Position numbers and translations under genes: made by a program. Below, one piece after another: positions 26,041 through 35,305 of a DNA stretch of 36,112 nucleotides. The notes under the pieces were generated by a model. That model made no database searches and was not told the origin of the DNA. It worked only from the letters and a program-made list of their open reading frames with translations. Position 1 is the first letter of the stretch. Each line of letters begins with the position of its first letter. Location of the stretch: NCBI GenBank assembly GCA_024280755.1, contig JAJRPN010000015.1:1-36112 (forward strand), given 5' to 3'. Source of the DNA: Planctomycetota bacterium (GTDB lineage: Bacteria; Planctomycetota; Phycisphaerae; Phycisphaerales; UBA1924).

Positions 26041-29000
26041 ATGAAAGTTAAAGCAACACCTATGAACCCGAATGCCCAGTGCAGCCTTTGTGCGCACAGA
26101 TCACTTGCCCGATCAACACCGACACGGACCGGGTCTGCGTTGCTGATCGTGATTGGCACGCTTGCGCTTATTTCGGTCTTTGCGGTGGTCTATCTTGCGA
26201 TCGGGCGAACCGATCGTCGGACAGCCAACTCATTGAAAGCACTCAATGAGTTGAAAGATACTTCGACCACGATTGGCGATTTTATCAGCTCTGAGATCGC
26301 ACGAGATCGGCTCGATGCGTTGGTGCAGTGGAACGGCATTGACGCGAATGTTCCGTTCGCTCGACGCGAGATTACCGATGCGCCGTATACCGATTGGACA
26401 CGCCGATCTGAAGTAGATACCGGCTTTGAATCTGAGCTGTTCACGCCCAGCGGGCGGCTCCATTCACTCACCGGGTTGTCGCTGGCAAGAGATCGCAGTG
26501 TTGCTTCTGATCCTTGGCTCGCTTCGACGACTCCTGTCTATCTTGGGATTCCCGGGATTGATAATGCAGATCGTCCGTTTTCGACTTATGAACTCAATAA
26601 TGACTCGCATCCCAATGCGAAGAACTTTATGGACAATCGGGACTGGCTTCAGATTTCAAATTTTGCGCCTGATGGCCGATTTGTGAACCTGTTTAACCTG
26701 CGTCCGAATGTTGCGTTTAATGGGAACTCGTTTGGGAGCTTTGGAGCCGAGCCGGGGACCGGGGTGGTGATCGATTCCAACGGCGATCGGTATCGCCGGA
26801 TGAGTGAGTATCTTTCGCTTTGGAAGAAAGAGTTAGTAGATGATCCTGAGTCAAAGATTCAGGCGTTTGATCCTGTCGATAAAAACTGGAACTGGTTCCC
26901 AGGACAAAATCAGGCAGATCAGATATTTGGTGTGATCCCTTCGGGCGAGCTTATGATCACGCCTGCGGTGTGGACGATGTATCAGCGGTATATGTTCATG
27001 CCGATCAATCAGCCGTTTGAGACAGTGAACCGTAATGGCATTACTTCAAGTTGGGCCGACCCAGACTTCCCGGTGTATCAGTATGCCGACGCGGATGGCG
27101 ATGGGATGGCGGATTCTCGTTGGTTCGAACTGACCGCCGCCCGCGACGCGAACCGTGGTGGTGCGGGGGTAACTGAGCCTCGTGAAGATATCGAGGTTCT
27201 GTATAATAATGATAAATATCGATTCTTCATCGCGGCCCGCGCGGTGGATCTTTCTTCGATAGTCAATGTGAATACAGCAACCGATTCGTTGGTTTCACCA
27301 AGCTTTGTCCAGGGTGATCCAGACTTATATTTTCCGCTTGGTCTTACACCTGCTGATGTCGATTTGCGTCGGTTGTTGACCATGCAAGATGCGGCTCATA
27401 ACTACACGGGCTTTGAAGTTCATCAGCCTTTGTCGCTGGCATGGACGCATCGTCCGTATTTGCGAAATGCTGATGGCGAGCCAAACTATGGCACACAAGC
27501 ACCCGATCCACAGATCGAGTTTGTTCGCAATGTGACCGACTATTGGAACTACCAACAGCTTGGGATCGATGGGCGTGAGCTGATCGATACGGCTTCGTCG
27601 TTGTTGATCGGACGCTATGCGTACGATGCGCTTCGTCAAGGGATTAAGCTTGGTGGATCGTTGACCGATGATTTTCGTGGCCCGGCGAGTGTTGTATCAA
27701 CCTCTGGGCAGGCGTTGTTTGAGTATGAGCGAAACCCAGATACTGGCACCGGCATGATTACCCCCGAGCAGCGTGTAGAGCAGTATCGCGCGGTGGCTCA
27801 ACTTGATCCATCCAACTTGGGGGTTGTTTGGTCACGCGATTCCATTTATGGAAGTGGGTTGTACGGGCTTGATGATCTGACCGAACTTTTGACCTATCAC
27901 GGGCTCAATGATCCACAGTATACTTCGCGCCTTGAGCGCGTGACGACCGGGCGATACGAGAGCCCGGCGATTGGTGGCGATCTTGATGCGATGCAGACGC
28001 GTCGGTTTGGGCCTTTGATGAGCAATCGCCCGCTCGAACTCGATCGTGATTTGCACGGGATCGCGTTGACTGATATCTTCAGAAACCCAAGCACTCGTCC
28101 GAATATTGATAATCCAAACTATCGCGAAGTGAACGGGCGGATTTCGTTTAACTCGATGGCCCACTTTGCGATGACGCCTCGCAGTAAGTTGACGATGATC
28201 TCTGGTTCGGTGCCTTTGGTGTATTCGGAAGCGATTGAAGATCCATCAGAAGCGGTTGCGTTGACCCAAGCGTCGACGCCTGTAACTTTGGATGCTGCGT
28301 TGTCGAGTTCGTCGGCGCTCTTTGGGTTGTACTCAAGCGCATTGGCGGGTGAGATGAATACTCCCGATGGAACAAATGCCCCTTTCATCCAGGACACTAC
28401 TTATTGGCCGGAAGATGTGGATGTATTCCAAGACCATATTGCATCGACACTTTTCTACGGGCATCGCGGCCCAGAGTTGGCTTTGCGGATCGCGGCACAT
28501 AGTGCGGTGAATATGAAGGATATCGCCGACAACGATGGCGACCCGTCGATCGCGACGCTGATTGTAGATGAAAATATCAGAACATCAGAATGGAACAGTT
28601 CAGACTTTACTGATCCAGACGATGACAGCTACAAGCTTTACCCGGGTATTGCACAGGGCAACTTGTTTGATCCAAATACAGATCCAACAGTAGATTATTT
28701 GCTGAGCGGCAATCTTCCTGTCAACCGTCAAGCGGTGAATGTCTATGGGATTGAGGCGATGCCGATCTTGACCGAGGTCTCGGTGCTGTATGCCTATACC
28801 GATGCTTCAGATCAGAACGGTGCGACGGGCGATGCTGACTATGACGAAACCGGGCTGTCGAATCCTGTTCTTCGTTTGGGTCAGTTGATCTATCCGACCG
28901 ACCTGATCGACACAATCGGGAAGGTGACGATTGATGGGCGTCAGGCTTTGGATAACGATGATTATCTGATTCAGGTCCTCGCGTTTCAGCTTCATAATCC

Positions 29001-31965
29001 GTATGACCGACGGATTAGCCTTGGCGGCAATGGGTTTGGTGCAGACCAAGCACTCACACGCCAGCGTGTGTTCAATAATAATGACATGATCGATCAGGCA
29101 TCGAACTATCAGTTCGATTACTACATCGAGTTTGCGGGTCGATTCTACAAAATCGCTCAGTATCTTGAGTGGTACCCAACGCGGGGGCATGTCGATGGTT
29201 TGAAGTACACTCAGCTTGATGATCCGGCAACGGATAGGGCTTTTGATATACCGAACAATCCGTTTATCAATATCACTACTGATTTTGTGCCTGGCAATCC
29301 ACAGCCTTCAGGTGGTCGGATGATTCCTGGGACTGCTGTATCAGGGCTTGGTGCGGGAAATTATACGGGACAGAGTGTTCATAGCGATTTTATATCTCGT
29401 AATGTGATGCTCGAGCCTAATGAGACCCGTGTGTTTTATGTTATTGCCGACAAGCGGTTTGATTTTACAGAAGACACCGCAATCGACGCCAATCCGGCGT
29501 TGAACTCCGACGGCGATAACCCCGACGATCGCTGGACGCGCACAATGAAGGGATGGGGGGACTTGCATGATCGGTTCCAATATCCGGTCATGAGGCCCGC
29601 TATTGATCGCGATGAGGACACTTACCCAGACGGAAACGATGGTCGCGGATGGACCGGGCTTGCAGAGGAATGGGTGAACCATCAGTTCAAGGTTCGAGGC
29701 TGGAATGATCCGGTCATGATGATGGAGTTTGATCCACGCGATGGCAAGCTGGTCAACGAGACCGTCCGAGCGTCGGGGCTTATGGAAGATCCAACAGCAA
29801 AATCCGTTGCGAGCACGCCGATTTTTTCGGATGGTTCACGCAACGATGAGTTTGAGGTTCGGCTTTGGAAGAAGATCGTGACGCCTGGTGAAGAAACGAC
29901 TGACACAACCATTACGAATAGGACAAGATTCAACTTGGTTGAGAATGACATGCTCGTTGACCGCATGACACTCACAGAGGAGTTGACCATGACGCTCAAC
30001 AGCGGCGACGGCCCGATCGAGATCGTGAATACTTTCTCGTACCAAGAAGGTTTCCAAGATATTGGTGGAGAAGTATTCCGAAACGATAACACTGGCATCA
30101 CGCTGGCGCAGTGGAAGACACAACGCCGGGTTGATAGCGATACACTCGATAAGCCAATGGTCGGCACGATCACGCCTTGGATGCTTCGCTCCAAGAGCAA
30201 TGCGAGTTTGACTCCGCTTTTGCATGAAAATGCGGACATACCTACGGGGATGGATCTCATTGCAGAGAACATATTCGAAGGCGGTTCGCTCAATACACCT
30301 GGATTCGAGCCGACGATTAAAGGCGACTTTGAGATTCAGGCATCATTTATTGAGTTCTGGAACTTAGCGGATGGCTCTGGGGAAGAAATTATCCAGACGA
30401 TTGCCCTTGAGCCGCACCTCAAGAGCGATGTTGGTCCGGCTGGCGCGCAGAATGCTGCGGAGAATGATGCTGCCAATAGATCAACAGATAAGTTTGTTCC
30501 TTTCCCGCTTCCATTGACCGACACGGCACTGGATCCGAGTTATACGACACAGCCTCAGTTGTTCTTGGATGGCACGCATATCAGCAATGCCCCGCGTCTT
30601 GCGGACTTGCTCTTGGCATGGGGGATCGGTCCTGCGTTTGCGCCCGACCCAGCCCGAACCTTTGTTCTACCTAATGTTGGAGAGTATGTCGCTGAGGAAT
30701 GGATGACCGGCCCAGAAGCGATATCGATCGCTTTGGGATTTGATGAAAATCCTGATGCGGGCGGCACAGATGAAGCAATTAGTATCTGGAAGGATGCATA
30801 TGACAGTTCGACAGCCGTGGCCGATCGGGTTCCCCTGTTCGACGATGGGCATTTGGCGATTGATCGGTTTGTGCCGTTCGTCAATGTGAATCTTGAAGGA
30901 TCTGGCATTCAGCCAGAGTTTACGATTGGCCCTGTGGGTGATATCTTGCGCGGCACGGGTGTACCGATTGCGCTTGGTGTGATTGATCATGCTCGTGCGA
31001 TCGAACCGATCGCTCAGATCACAGATCCGATCTTGCCGACAGCGCAAGAGACTCAGAATATGCGTCTGAGCCGTGCAACCTTTGGTACGATCAATATCAA
31101 CACCGCTCCCGTCGAGGTGCTTCGATTACTCCCCGGATTGTCACCGAGCCGGGTCGATTTTGAAGGTCCCAGTGGGCAAGAGAATGAGTGGTGGGGCAAG
31201 AGGTACACCGATACCAATATGCCGAGCCTGAACAAGGATAAGTTGGATGAAAATCCTGATGTGGCCGCTGCGATTATTGCTCATCGCGATCGAATGTATG
31301 GCGTACCCATCATGGCATCGCATCCGGGTCCTAGTGGAGTGGTCAACTTCTATCACAACGCCCCGTTGAACTTTGCGCCTGCCGATCTCGCTTTGTACGC
31401 GGACAACATGCGTGGAGAGTTCCCAACAAGCACACCTTTGGCTGCGGGTCCAAACCTACGGATTGACCGGAGTGTGATGACTGGTATCGACGGGATTCGC
31501 TCGACGCCAGGGTTTGGTTCGCTTGGCGAACTGCTCACGGTGCGAATTGATCCAGATTTCGAGACCAATGAAGCAGCTCATTGGGACTTGCTCAAGCATC
31601 TTTCGATCCAGCAGTATGGCTTTGATGACGAAGCGTCTGGCGCGGCTGCCGGTGCTGATGGGGGGAGAGTCACCAACTCATCACAGATCTTCAGTGGCTT
31701 GGGCACCGGCATCGTGGCGGATGATTACTCCGAGAAGATCTCGATGGCCAACTCTGTATTGAATATGCTCAGTGTCCGGTCAGATTACTTTGCGGTCTGG
31801 TTCGTTGTGCAGGGGTATCAGGAGTCTGATGTGCGTGATCTTCGTCCGGAAGATCCATTGATCCCATCGGTCCATAAGCGGTATTTGATGGTCATCGATC
31901 GGACGAATGTGATCGAGCCTGGTGATAAGCCCAAGATCCTTGTCTTTAAGGAACTGCCTCTGTGA
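26041..31965 (+). CDS. Giant K/PilX-like minor pseudopilin
   Basis: A 1974-aa protein that ends the locus. The N-terminus has a Gly31-Ser32 processing-like site and the helix ALLIVIGTLALISVFAVVYL (33-52) without Glu at +5, exactly as in GspK, the tip pseudopilin. Two GspK-like motifs occur: VDLSSIVNVNTATDSLV (about 402) and GTININTAPVEVLRLLPGL (1682-1700). The end contains MLSVRSDYFAVWFVVQGY, like the last GspK strands. An Asp-rich loop DADGDGMADSRW (350-361) may bind calcium. GspK has about 320 residues, so about 1600 are extra, mostly between the two motifs. ATG 26041 has GAGGAG six bases upstream. A surface-exposed tip or adhesin role is inferred. Confidence 0.83.
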   Translation: MKVKATPMNPNAQCSLCAHRSLARSTPTRTGSALLIVIGTLALISVFAVVYLAIGRTDRRTANSLKALNELKDTSTTIGDFISSEIARDRLDALVQWNGIDANVPFARREITDAPYTDWTRRSEVDTGFESELFTPSGRLHSLTGLSLARDRSVASDPWLASTTPVYLGIPGIDNADRPFSTYELNNDSHPNAKNFMDNRDWLQISNFAPDGRFVNLFNLRPNVAFNGNSFGSFGAEPGTGVVIDSNGDRYRRMSEYLSLWKKELVDDPESKIQAFDPVDKNWNWFPGQNQADQIFGVIPSGELMITPAVWTMYQRYMFMPINQPFETVNRNGITSSWADPDFPVYQYADADGDGMADSRWFELTAARDANRGGAGVTEPREDIEVLYNNDKYRFFIAARAVDLSSIVNVNTATDSLVSPSFVQGDPDLYFPLGLTPADVDLRRLLTMQDAAHNYTGFEVHQPLSLAWTHRPYLRNADGEPNYGTQAPDPQIEFVRNVTDYWNYQQLGIDGRELIDTASSLLIGRYAYDALRQGIKLGGSLTDDFRGPASVVSTSGQALFEYERNPDTGTGMITPEQRVEQYRAVAQLDPSNLGVVWSRDSIYGSGLYGLDDLTELLTYHGLNDPQYTSRLERVTTGRYESPAIGGDLDAMQTRRFGPLMSNRPLELDRDLHGIALTDIFRNPSTRPNIDNPNYREVNGRISFNSMAHFAMTPRSKLTMISGSVPLVYSEAIEDPSEAVALTQASTPVTLDAALSSSSALFGLYSSALAGEMNTPDGTNAPFIQDTTYWPEDVDVFQDHIASTLFYGHRGPELALRIAAHSAVNMKDIADNDGDPSIATLIVDENIRTSEWNSSDFTDPDDDSYKLYPGIAQGNLFDPNTDPTVDYLLSGNLPVNRQAVNVYGIEAMPILTEVSVLYAYTDASDQNGATGDADYDETGLSNPVLRLGQLIYPTDLIDTIGKVTIDGRQALDNDDYLIQVLAFQLHNPYDRRISLGGNGFGADQALTRQRVFNNNDMIDQASNYQFDYYIEFAGRFYKIAQYLEWYPTRGHVDGLKYTQLDDPATDRAFDIPNNPFINITTDFVPGNPQPSGGRMIPGTAVSGLGAGNYTGQSVHSDFISRNVMLEPNETRVFYVIADKRFDFTEDTAIDANPALNSDGDNPDDRWTRTMKGWGDLHDRFQYPVMRPAIDRDEDTYPDGNDGRGWTGLAEEWVNHQFKVRGWNDPVMMMEFDPRDGKLVNETVRASGLMEDPTAKSVASTPIFSDGSRNDEFEVRLWKKIVTPGEETTDTTITNRTRFNLVENDMLVDRMTLTEELTMTLNSGDGPIEIVNTFSYQEGFQDIGGEVFRNDNTGITLAQWKTQRRVDSDTLDKPMVGTITPWMLRSKSNASLTPLLHENADIPTGMDLIAENIFEGGSLNTPGFEPTIKGDFEIQASFIEFWNLADGSGEEIIQTIALEPHLKSDVGPAGAQNAAENDAANRSTDKFVPFPLPLTDTALDPSYTTQPQLFLDGTHISNAPRLADLLLAWGIGPAFAPDPARTFVLPNVGEYVAEEWMTGPEAISIALGFDENPDAGGTDEAISIWKDAYDSSTAVADRVPLFDDGHLAIDRFVPFVNVNLEGSGIQPEFTIGPVGDILRGTGVPIALGVIDHARAIEPIAQITDPILPTAQETQNMRLSRATFGTININTAPVEVLRLLPGLSPSRVDFEGPSGQENEWWGKRYTDTNMPSLNKDKLDENPDVAAAIIAHRDRMYGVPIMASHPGPSGVVNFYHNAPLNFAPADLALYADNMRGEFPTSTPLAAGPNLRIDRSVMTGIDGIRSTPGFGSLGELLTVRIDPDFETNEAAHWDLLKHLSIQQYGFDDEASGAAAGADGGRVTNSSQIFSGLGTGIVADDYSEKISMANSVLNMLSVRSDYFAVWFVVQGYQESDVRDLRPEDPLIPSVHKRYLMVIDRTNVIEPGDKPKILVFKELPL

Positions 31966-32030
31966 GTTGAGGAAAGTGGCTCTGGGATCAAATTTGATGA
32001 TCCCGGAGGCGAGAAATGACGATAAGCGGG

Positions 32031-33614
32031 CTACAGTAGTAGCCGCAGCAGGGTGTAGCTCAGCTTGGTAGAGCGTCTGGTTTGGGACCAGAAGGTCGCA
32101 GGTTCAAGTCCTGTCTCCCTGATTATGACAGAAGGTGACAAGTCATGCCCCGTAAGGGGTTTGCGACTTGCCCCTTCTGTTTTTTTTGCACCTTGGTTTG
32201 TGACAGGTAAAGCCTCATATTGCCCAAAACCGCCCCCCAAAAGCGGCCTATGAGCGGCCGGATTTTCCTCGCCGCTTGAGCCATCACGACCTACGGCTGG
32301 CTGATCGGCTTCATTTCCAGATATTTTGCTCTGAGAAATACTCGGCAGCGTATTGATGGCTGCTGCGATTGGGAGTGCCTCAGCATCGGTGTAGGTGATC
32401 GCGGTGAGCTTTGGATCGGTGTGCCGCATGTGGGCTTGGGCGATGCGTTGCCCAACACCTTGGCTGGCCAAGAATGTGGTAAGTGATACGCGAATAGCGT
32501 GCATATCAAAGTGGCGATCATTTTCAACCGCTTCAATGCCTGCGGCTTCAAGGTCTTTCTTGAATGTGTTGCGGTTCGGTATGGTGGTGAACACCGGCTC
32601 ACAATTGGAAACTTCTGGGCCGTGTGATGCTTTCAACTGAACAAGCCGTGATATGAGTTCAGGATGGAGAGCGAGTACATCGGATCGCTTGGCCTTGGTG
32701 GTGTGCCCACGGAGCCTGAGTAGCGGCTGCTGGGCATCGAGTATCACATCTCCCCATTCCAACGCCTTGGCTTCGGAGCGGCGTAGCCCAGTCCAGAACA
32801 GTGTCAGGTAGAGCGTTGCCCGTTCTTGGCCTTTGGTTTTGAGTTGAGCAGCTCGTTCATCAGAAACCTTTGCACCAAGTTCGCCTTTGCGTGGGCCACG
32901 ATTGATTGTTTGTGCTGCGGTGAGTGGCCTGGATTCTGCGGCTTCCAGCAGACTAGCGATTTGCTCGGGCGTAATGGATCGCCTGACATGGGTTCGTTGT
33001 GTGTGGAGTTTGGAAGTGCGGCGACGGCCAAGGTCTTTGAGCGGATCATTTGCGATTCTCTTTGTTCGTTCTGCCCATGCGGTGAACATGGTAAGCGTTC
33101 CGATGAAGGCATTGATTGAATGACCGCTATAGGGCTTGTGCTTGCCGGTTGGTGTTGTCCAGCCATGGGTTTCGAGATTGTCAGCCCAAGCGATTGCTCG
33201 TTCTAGAGATATGTCTTGGATGCCTTTGACAGGCATTGAATATCGTGGGCCAGTCCACTGGATGAAGCGAACAATAATCTCTCGCACGCTTTGGACATAT
33301 TTGTCAGTGGGCTTGGATCGTCGTCCGCCACCAATGCCCACAAGGGCGAGTTGCTGTTGAAACGCATCCAAATGGGTGTAGATACAAGCGGTGCGATGCT
33401 CATGCATTGATTCTTGCTCTGGTTCGATCAGGCCTGCTTTGATTGCCTTTGATCGGTCGCGTTGATCCAGTTCAAATCGCGTGGCGGCGTTCTTGTCGGT
33501 GAAGGCAAGTCTTTGGCAGCGTTTGCCATGCTCGTCAGTCCAAGTACACAGGTAGCGAGGGCGTCGCCCCGCTTGCTTTGCTCTTTGTCGCTCGCGTGTC
33601 GTAATCCTTGGCAT
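32031..33614 (-). CDS. int: Tyrosine recombinase/integrase reading into tRNA-Pro
   Basis: A 527-aa site-specific recombinase. The arm/core-binding region (about 1-195) precedes the catalytic domain: FWTGLRRSEAKALEWGD with the first Arg, HAIRVSLTTFLASQG with His-x-x-Arg, HMRHTDPKLT and nucleophile Tyr408. A normal integrase would end soon after Tyr408; here 119 more residues follow, the last 30 or so coded antisense to the tRNA-Pro terminator and gene (RETGLEPATFWSQ is the familiar antisense-tRNA peptide), with the stop at 32031-32033 in host DNA. GAGGAG precedes ATG 33614. It is the enzyme expected to insert the element into tRNA-Pro. Confidence 0.9.
   Translation of the reverse strand: MPRITTRERQRAKQAGRRPRYLCTWTDEHGKRCQRLAFTDKNAATRFELDQRDRSKAIKAGLIEPEQESMHEHRTACIYTHLDAFQQQLALVGIGGGRRSKPTDKYVQSVREIIVRFIQWTGPRYSMPVKGIQDISLERAIAWADNLETHGWTTPTGKHKPYSGHSINAFIGTLTMFTAWAERTKRIANDPLKDLGRRRTSKLHTQRTHVRRSITPEQIASLLEAAESRPLTAAQTINRGPRKGELGAKVSDERAAQLKTKGQERATLYLTLFWTGLRRSEAKALEWGDVILDAQQPLLRLRGHTTKAKRSDVLALHPELISRLVQLKASHGPEVSNCEPVFTTIPNRNTFKKDLEAAGIEAVENDRHFDMHAIRVSLTTFLASQGVGQRIAQAHMRHTDPKLTAITYTDAEALPIAAAINTLPSISQSKISGNEADQPAVGRDGSSGEENPAAHRPLLGGGFGQYEALPVTNQGAKKTEGASRKPLTGHDLSPSVIIRETGLEPATFWSQTRRSTKLSYTLLRLLL
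32049..32122 (+). tRNA. tRNA-Pro(TGG)
   Basis: The 74 bases fold with acceptor CAGGGTG/CTCCCTG (C1-G72, the bacterial tRNA-Pro identity pair; T-T mismatch at pair 6), D arm GCTC/GAGC, anticodon stem TCTGG/CCAGA with loop TTTGGGA (anticodon TGG), T arm GCAGG-TTCAAGT-CCTGT and discriminator A. CCA is not encoded. It is the insertion site of the element to its right, whose integrase frame runs antisense through it. Confidence 0.92.
32128..32188 (+). terminator. Rho-independent terminator after tRNA-Pro
   Basis: ACAGAAGG (32128-32135) pairs with CCTTCTGT (32173-32180), with an inner AAGTC/GACTT pairing and a top CCCC/GGGG hairpin. A run of nine T (32180-32188) follows on the plus strand. It ends the tRNA-Pro transcript. 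Because it lies inside the integrase reading frame on the other strand, it also codes for part of the unusual C-terminal extension. Confidence 0.85.
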
Positions 33615-33658
33615 TGGTACGCTCCTCGTTTAGATAATTGGCGTGCGACAAGTGAATC

Positions 33659-33904
33659 TCAAATCTCTTCGCTTGGATTGAGCAATCGGTGAACATCGCT
33701 CAGCCGCCAGCGGGTCAGTGGCCGTGTTCGCCCAGGCATTCGCAGGCGTGTTGGTTCCAAGATCGGTGGAGACCTGCCATCGCTCTGGGCCATCCGCCAG
33801 ACTTGGCGTTCGGAAATCGCCAGCAACATGGCTACATCTCTGCATCTGAGCCAGCGATCGGATATATCTGCGGTGGTGGGGGATTGGTTGTGATCTGACT
33901 GCAT
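33659..33904 (-). CDS. Excisionase/AlpA-like HTH protein
   Basis: An 81-aa protein with a winged-helix/MerR-like DNA-binding pattern: WLRCRDVAMLLAISERQVWRM (helix-turn-helix, about 18-38) and a C-terminal TRWRLSDVHRLL that fits the wing and last helix of AlpA/Xis proteins. It lies 44 bp upstream of the integrase on the same strand, the normal place for a recombination directionality factor. Family membership follows from the motif and the place, not from a search. Confidence 0.72.
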   Translation of the reverse strand: MQSDHNQSPTTADISDRWLRCRDVAMLLAISERQVWRMAQSDGRSPPILEPTRLRMPGRTRPLTRWRLSDVHRLLNPSEEI

Positions 33905-33977
33905 GGCTTGCTCCGTCTGTTCGCATTCGTGCGAACACTGTGTCTGTGTGAAATCAATCCAATGGATAATCCAAGAT

Positions 33978-34376
33978 TTACGACTTGGGTGGTTTGGTGT
34001 TCTTGCGGGCGACTTTGTCGGCCATCGTGCGGGCCTGAGAGATCAAAGCATCCCATTGCTTTGCATCGAGGTCTTTGGCCGCTCTGAGCAACTGAGGGGC
34101 TTTGGCAGCATTGGTGGCGTTGCTTGATGCGATCTCGCCTACATCGGATTCAGCCTTGCCCCAACCAGCACGCAGCGTGGCTTCATCCATTTTGTACTTG
34201 ATCGCTATGCGGAGTAGAAGGGCCTCTGATGGCGAACGGCGTCCCTTTTCGATGTCGGTCAGGTGTGCCGGGGCGATATCAAGCCGTTTGGCCATTTCAC
34301 GCAAACCAACCATAAGCACTTCTGTGCGTTTCTGGCGGATTATCTCACCGATGGGTTGGGATGGCTTTGTGGGCAT
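33978..34376 (-). CDS. XRE-family HTH regulator
   Basis: A 132-aa protein with a Cro/CI-type helix-turn-helix in residues 9-65 (GLREMAKRLDIAPAHLTDIE, then KGRRSPSEALLLRIAIKYKM). The C-terminal half (about 75-132) is helical and basic at its end, with no known domain. The 88-bp gap to the upstream metallopeptidase gene and its place before xis and int suggest that it represses the element's recombination genes. Pairing of an XRE repressor with an ImmA/IrrE protease is known in integrative elements such as ICEBs1, where the protease removes the repressor. Confidence 0.85.
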   Translation of the reverse strand: MPTKPSQPIGEIIRQKRTEVLMVGLREMAKRLDIAPAHLTDIEKGRRSPSEALLLRIAIKYKMDEATLRAGWGKAESDVGEIASSNATNAAKAPQLLRAAKDLDAKQWDALISQARTMADKVARKNTKPPKS

Positions 34377-34464
34377 GATGTTCTCTCAAGCGAAATTGCT
34401 TGTTCGCATACATGCTAACGGGTTTCAGAGTGAGATCAAGACCTATTTCCGAAAAAGCTGAAAA

Positions 34465-35217
34465 TTATTCTTCGAGCACCGGTATGCCATCACGCACGGT
34501 GATTCGATCAAGTGGTAGTTCTGCAATGGCTTTTTCTGGGGCAACCATGAGAGAGATCATGGAGGGCTTGAGAACCCGTCGTTGGCCGGGGAGCCGGAGT
34601 TCACGGAATCGGTACGCCATTGCTGCCCGTGATACGCCATAGGTATTGCAGAGTGCAGGCAGGATGCACCGTCGCCACAGCCATACCGTACGGACATCAT
34701 CACCCCGGAGAAATTCGATGCTCGCCTTACTGAGTTGATGGTCTCGCATTACTCCTGCAAGCTGTTGTGCGAGTGTGTCCAATGGCATCAGAATGGATGA
34801 AGCAAAGCGGTCTGCTTCGCGTTCAATTGCGGATGCCTTTCCGCTGCGTGGAAGTTCGGCATCGGACAGTTCCTCGGCGATTGCTTTGTGCAGTATGCAG
34901 TGTCCTAACTCGTGGGCACAAGTGAACCGGAATCGCCCTTCGTTTTCTAGCAGTGATTCATGAATCAAGATTTGATTCAGTGTTGGGCGAGCCAATCCCA
35001 GCACATCGGGATCAAGCTCATCGTTTCCCACGATAGAGAAATCATAACCAAGTGGTGTCTCAATCCATTGGTCTATCGGCAGTGGGAGGGGGAGTTCAGA
35101 AATCGAGAGCTTGTGACGGACTTTATCAAGCACTGTCGATGCGGCCAGTTCCACACGGGCATCCGCAGCACGAATGGACAAGCGGAGAAGAAATGGAGTG
35201 CGGTCGTATGCCGTCAT
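34465..35217 (-). CDS. ImmA/IrrE-family metallopeptidase
   Basis: A 250-aa cytoplasmic zinc peptidase. The HELGH motif lies at 102-106 (FTCAHELGHCILH) and the third ligand region at 132-136 (EREADRFASSILMP), both typical of the ImmA/IrrE (DUF955/COG2856) family. The C-terminal 100 residues contain a helical part with a possible HTH (NTYGVSRAAMAYRFRELRL), as in IrrE-type proteins. The preferred substrate is the neighbouring XRE repressor by analogy. The start at ATG 35217 is back to back with the plus-strand gene at 35306, and the short divergent gap must hold both promoters. Confidence 0.87.
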   Translation of the reverse strand: MTAYDRTPFLLRLSIRAADARVELAASTVLDKVRHKLSISELPLPLPIDQWIETPLGYDFSIVGNDELDPDVLGLARPTLNQILIHESLLENEGRFRFTCAHELGHCILHKAIAEELSDAELPRSGKASAIEREADRFASSILMPLDTLAQQLAGVMRDHQLSKASIEFLRGDDVRTVWLWRRCILPALCNTYGVSRAAMAYRFRELRLPGQRRVLKPSMISLMVAPEKAIAELPLDRITVRDGIPVLEE

Positions 35218-35305
35218 GTCTAAATCTCGATAGTGATGGCACGCAGCCCATACTATGGGCGGGGACTGGGTTTTACAGCAACGAATGGTACGCTATGACA
35301 GTGGG

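Noticed and set aside
31984..32004. GGGATCA/TGATCCC hairpin after the giant pseudopilin gene
   Set aside because: No T tract follows, so it is not called a rho-independent terminator, although it may slow or protect the transcript end.
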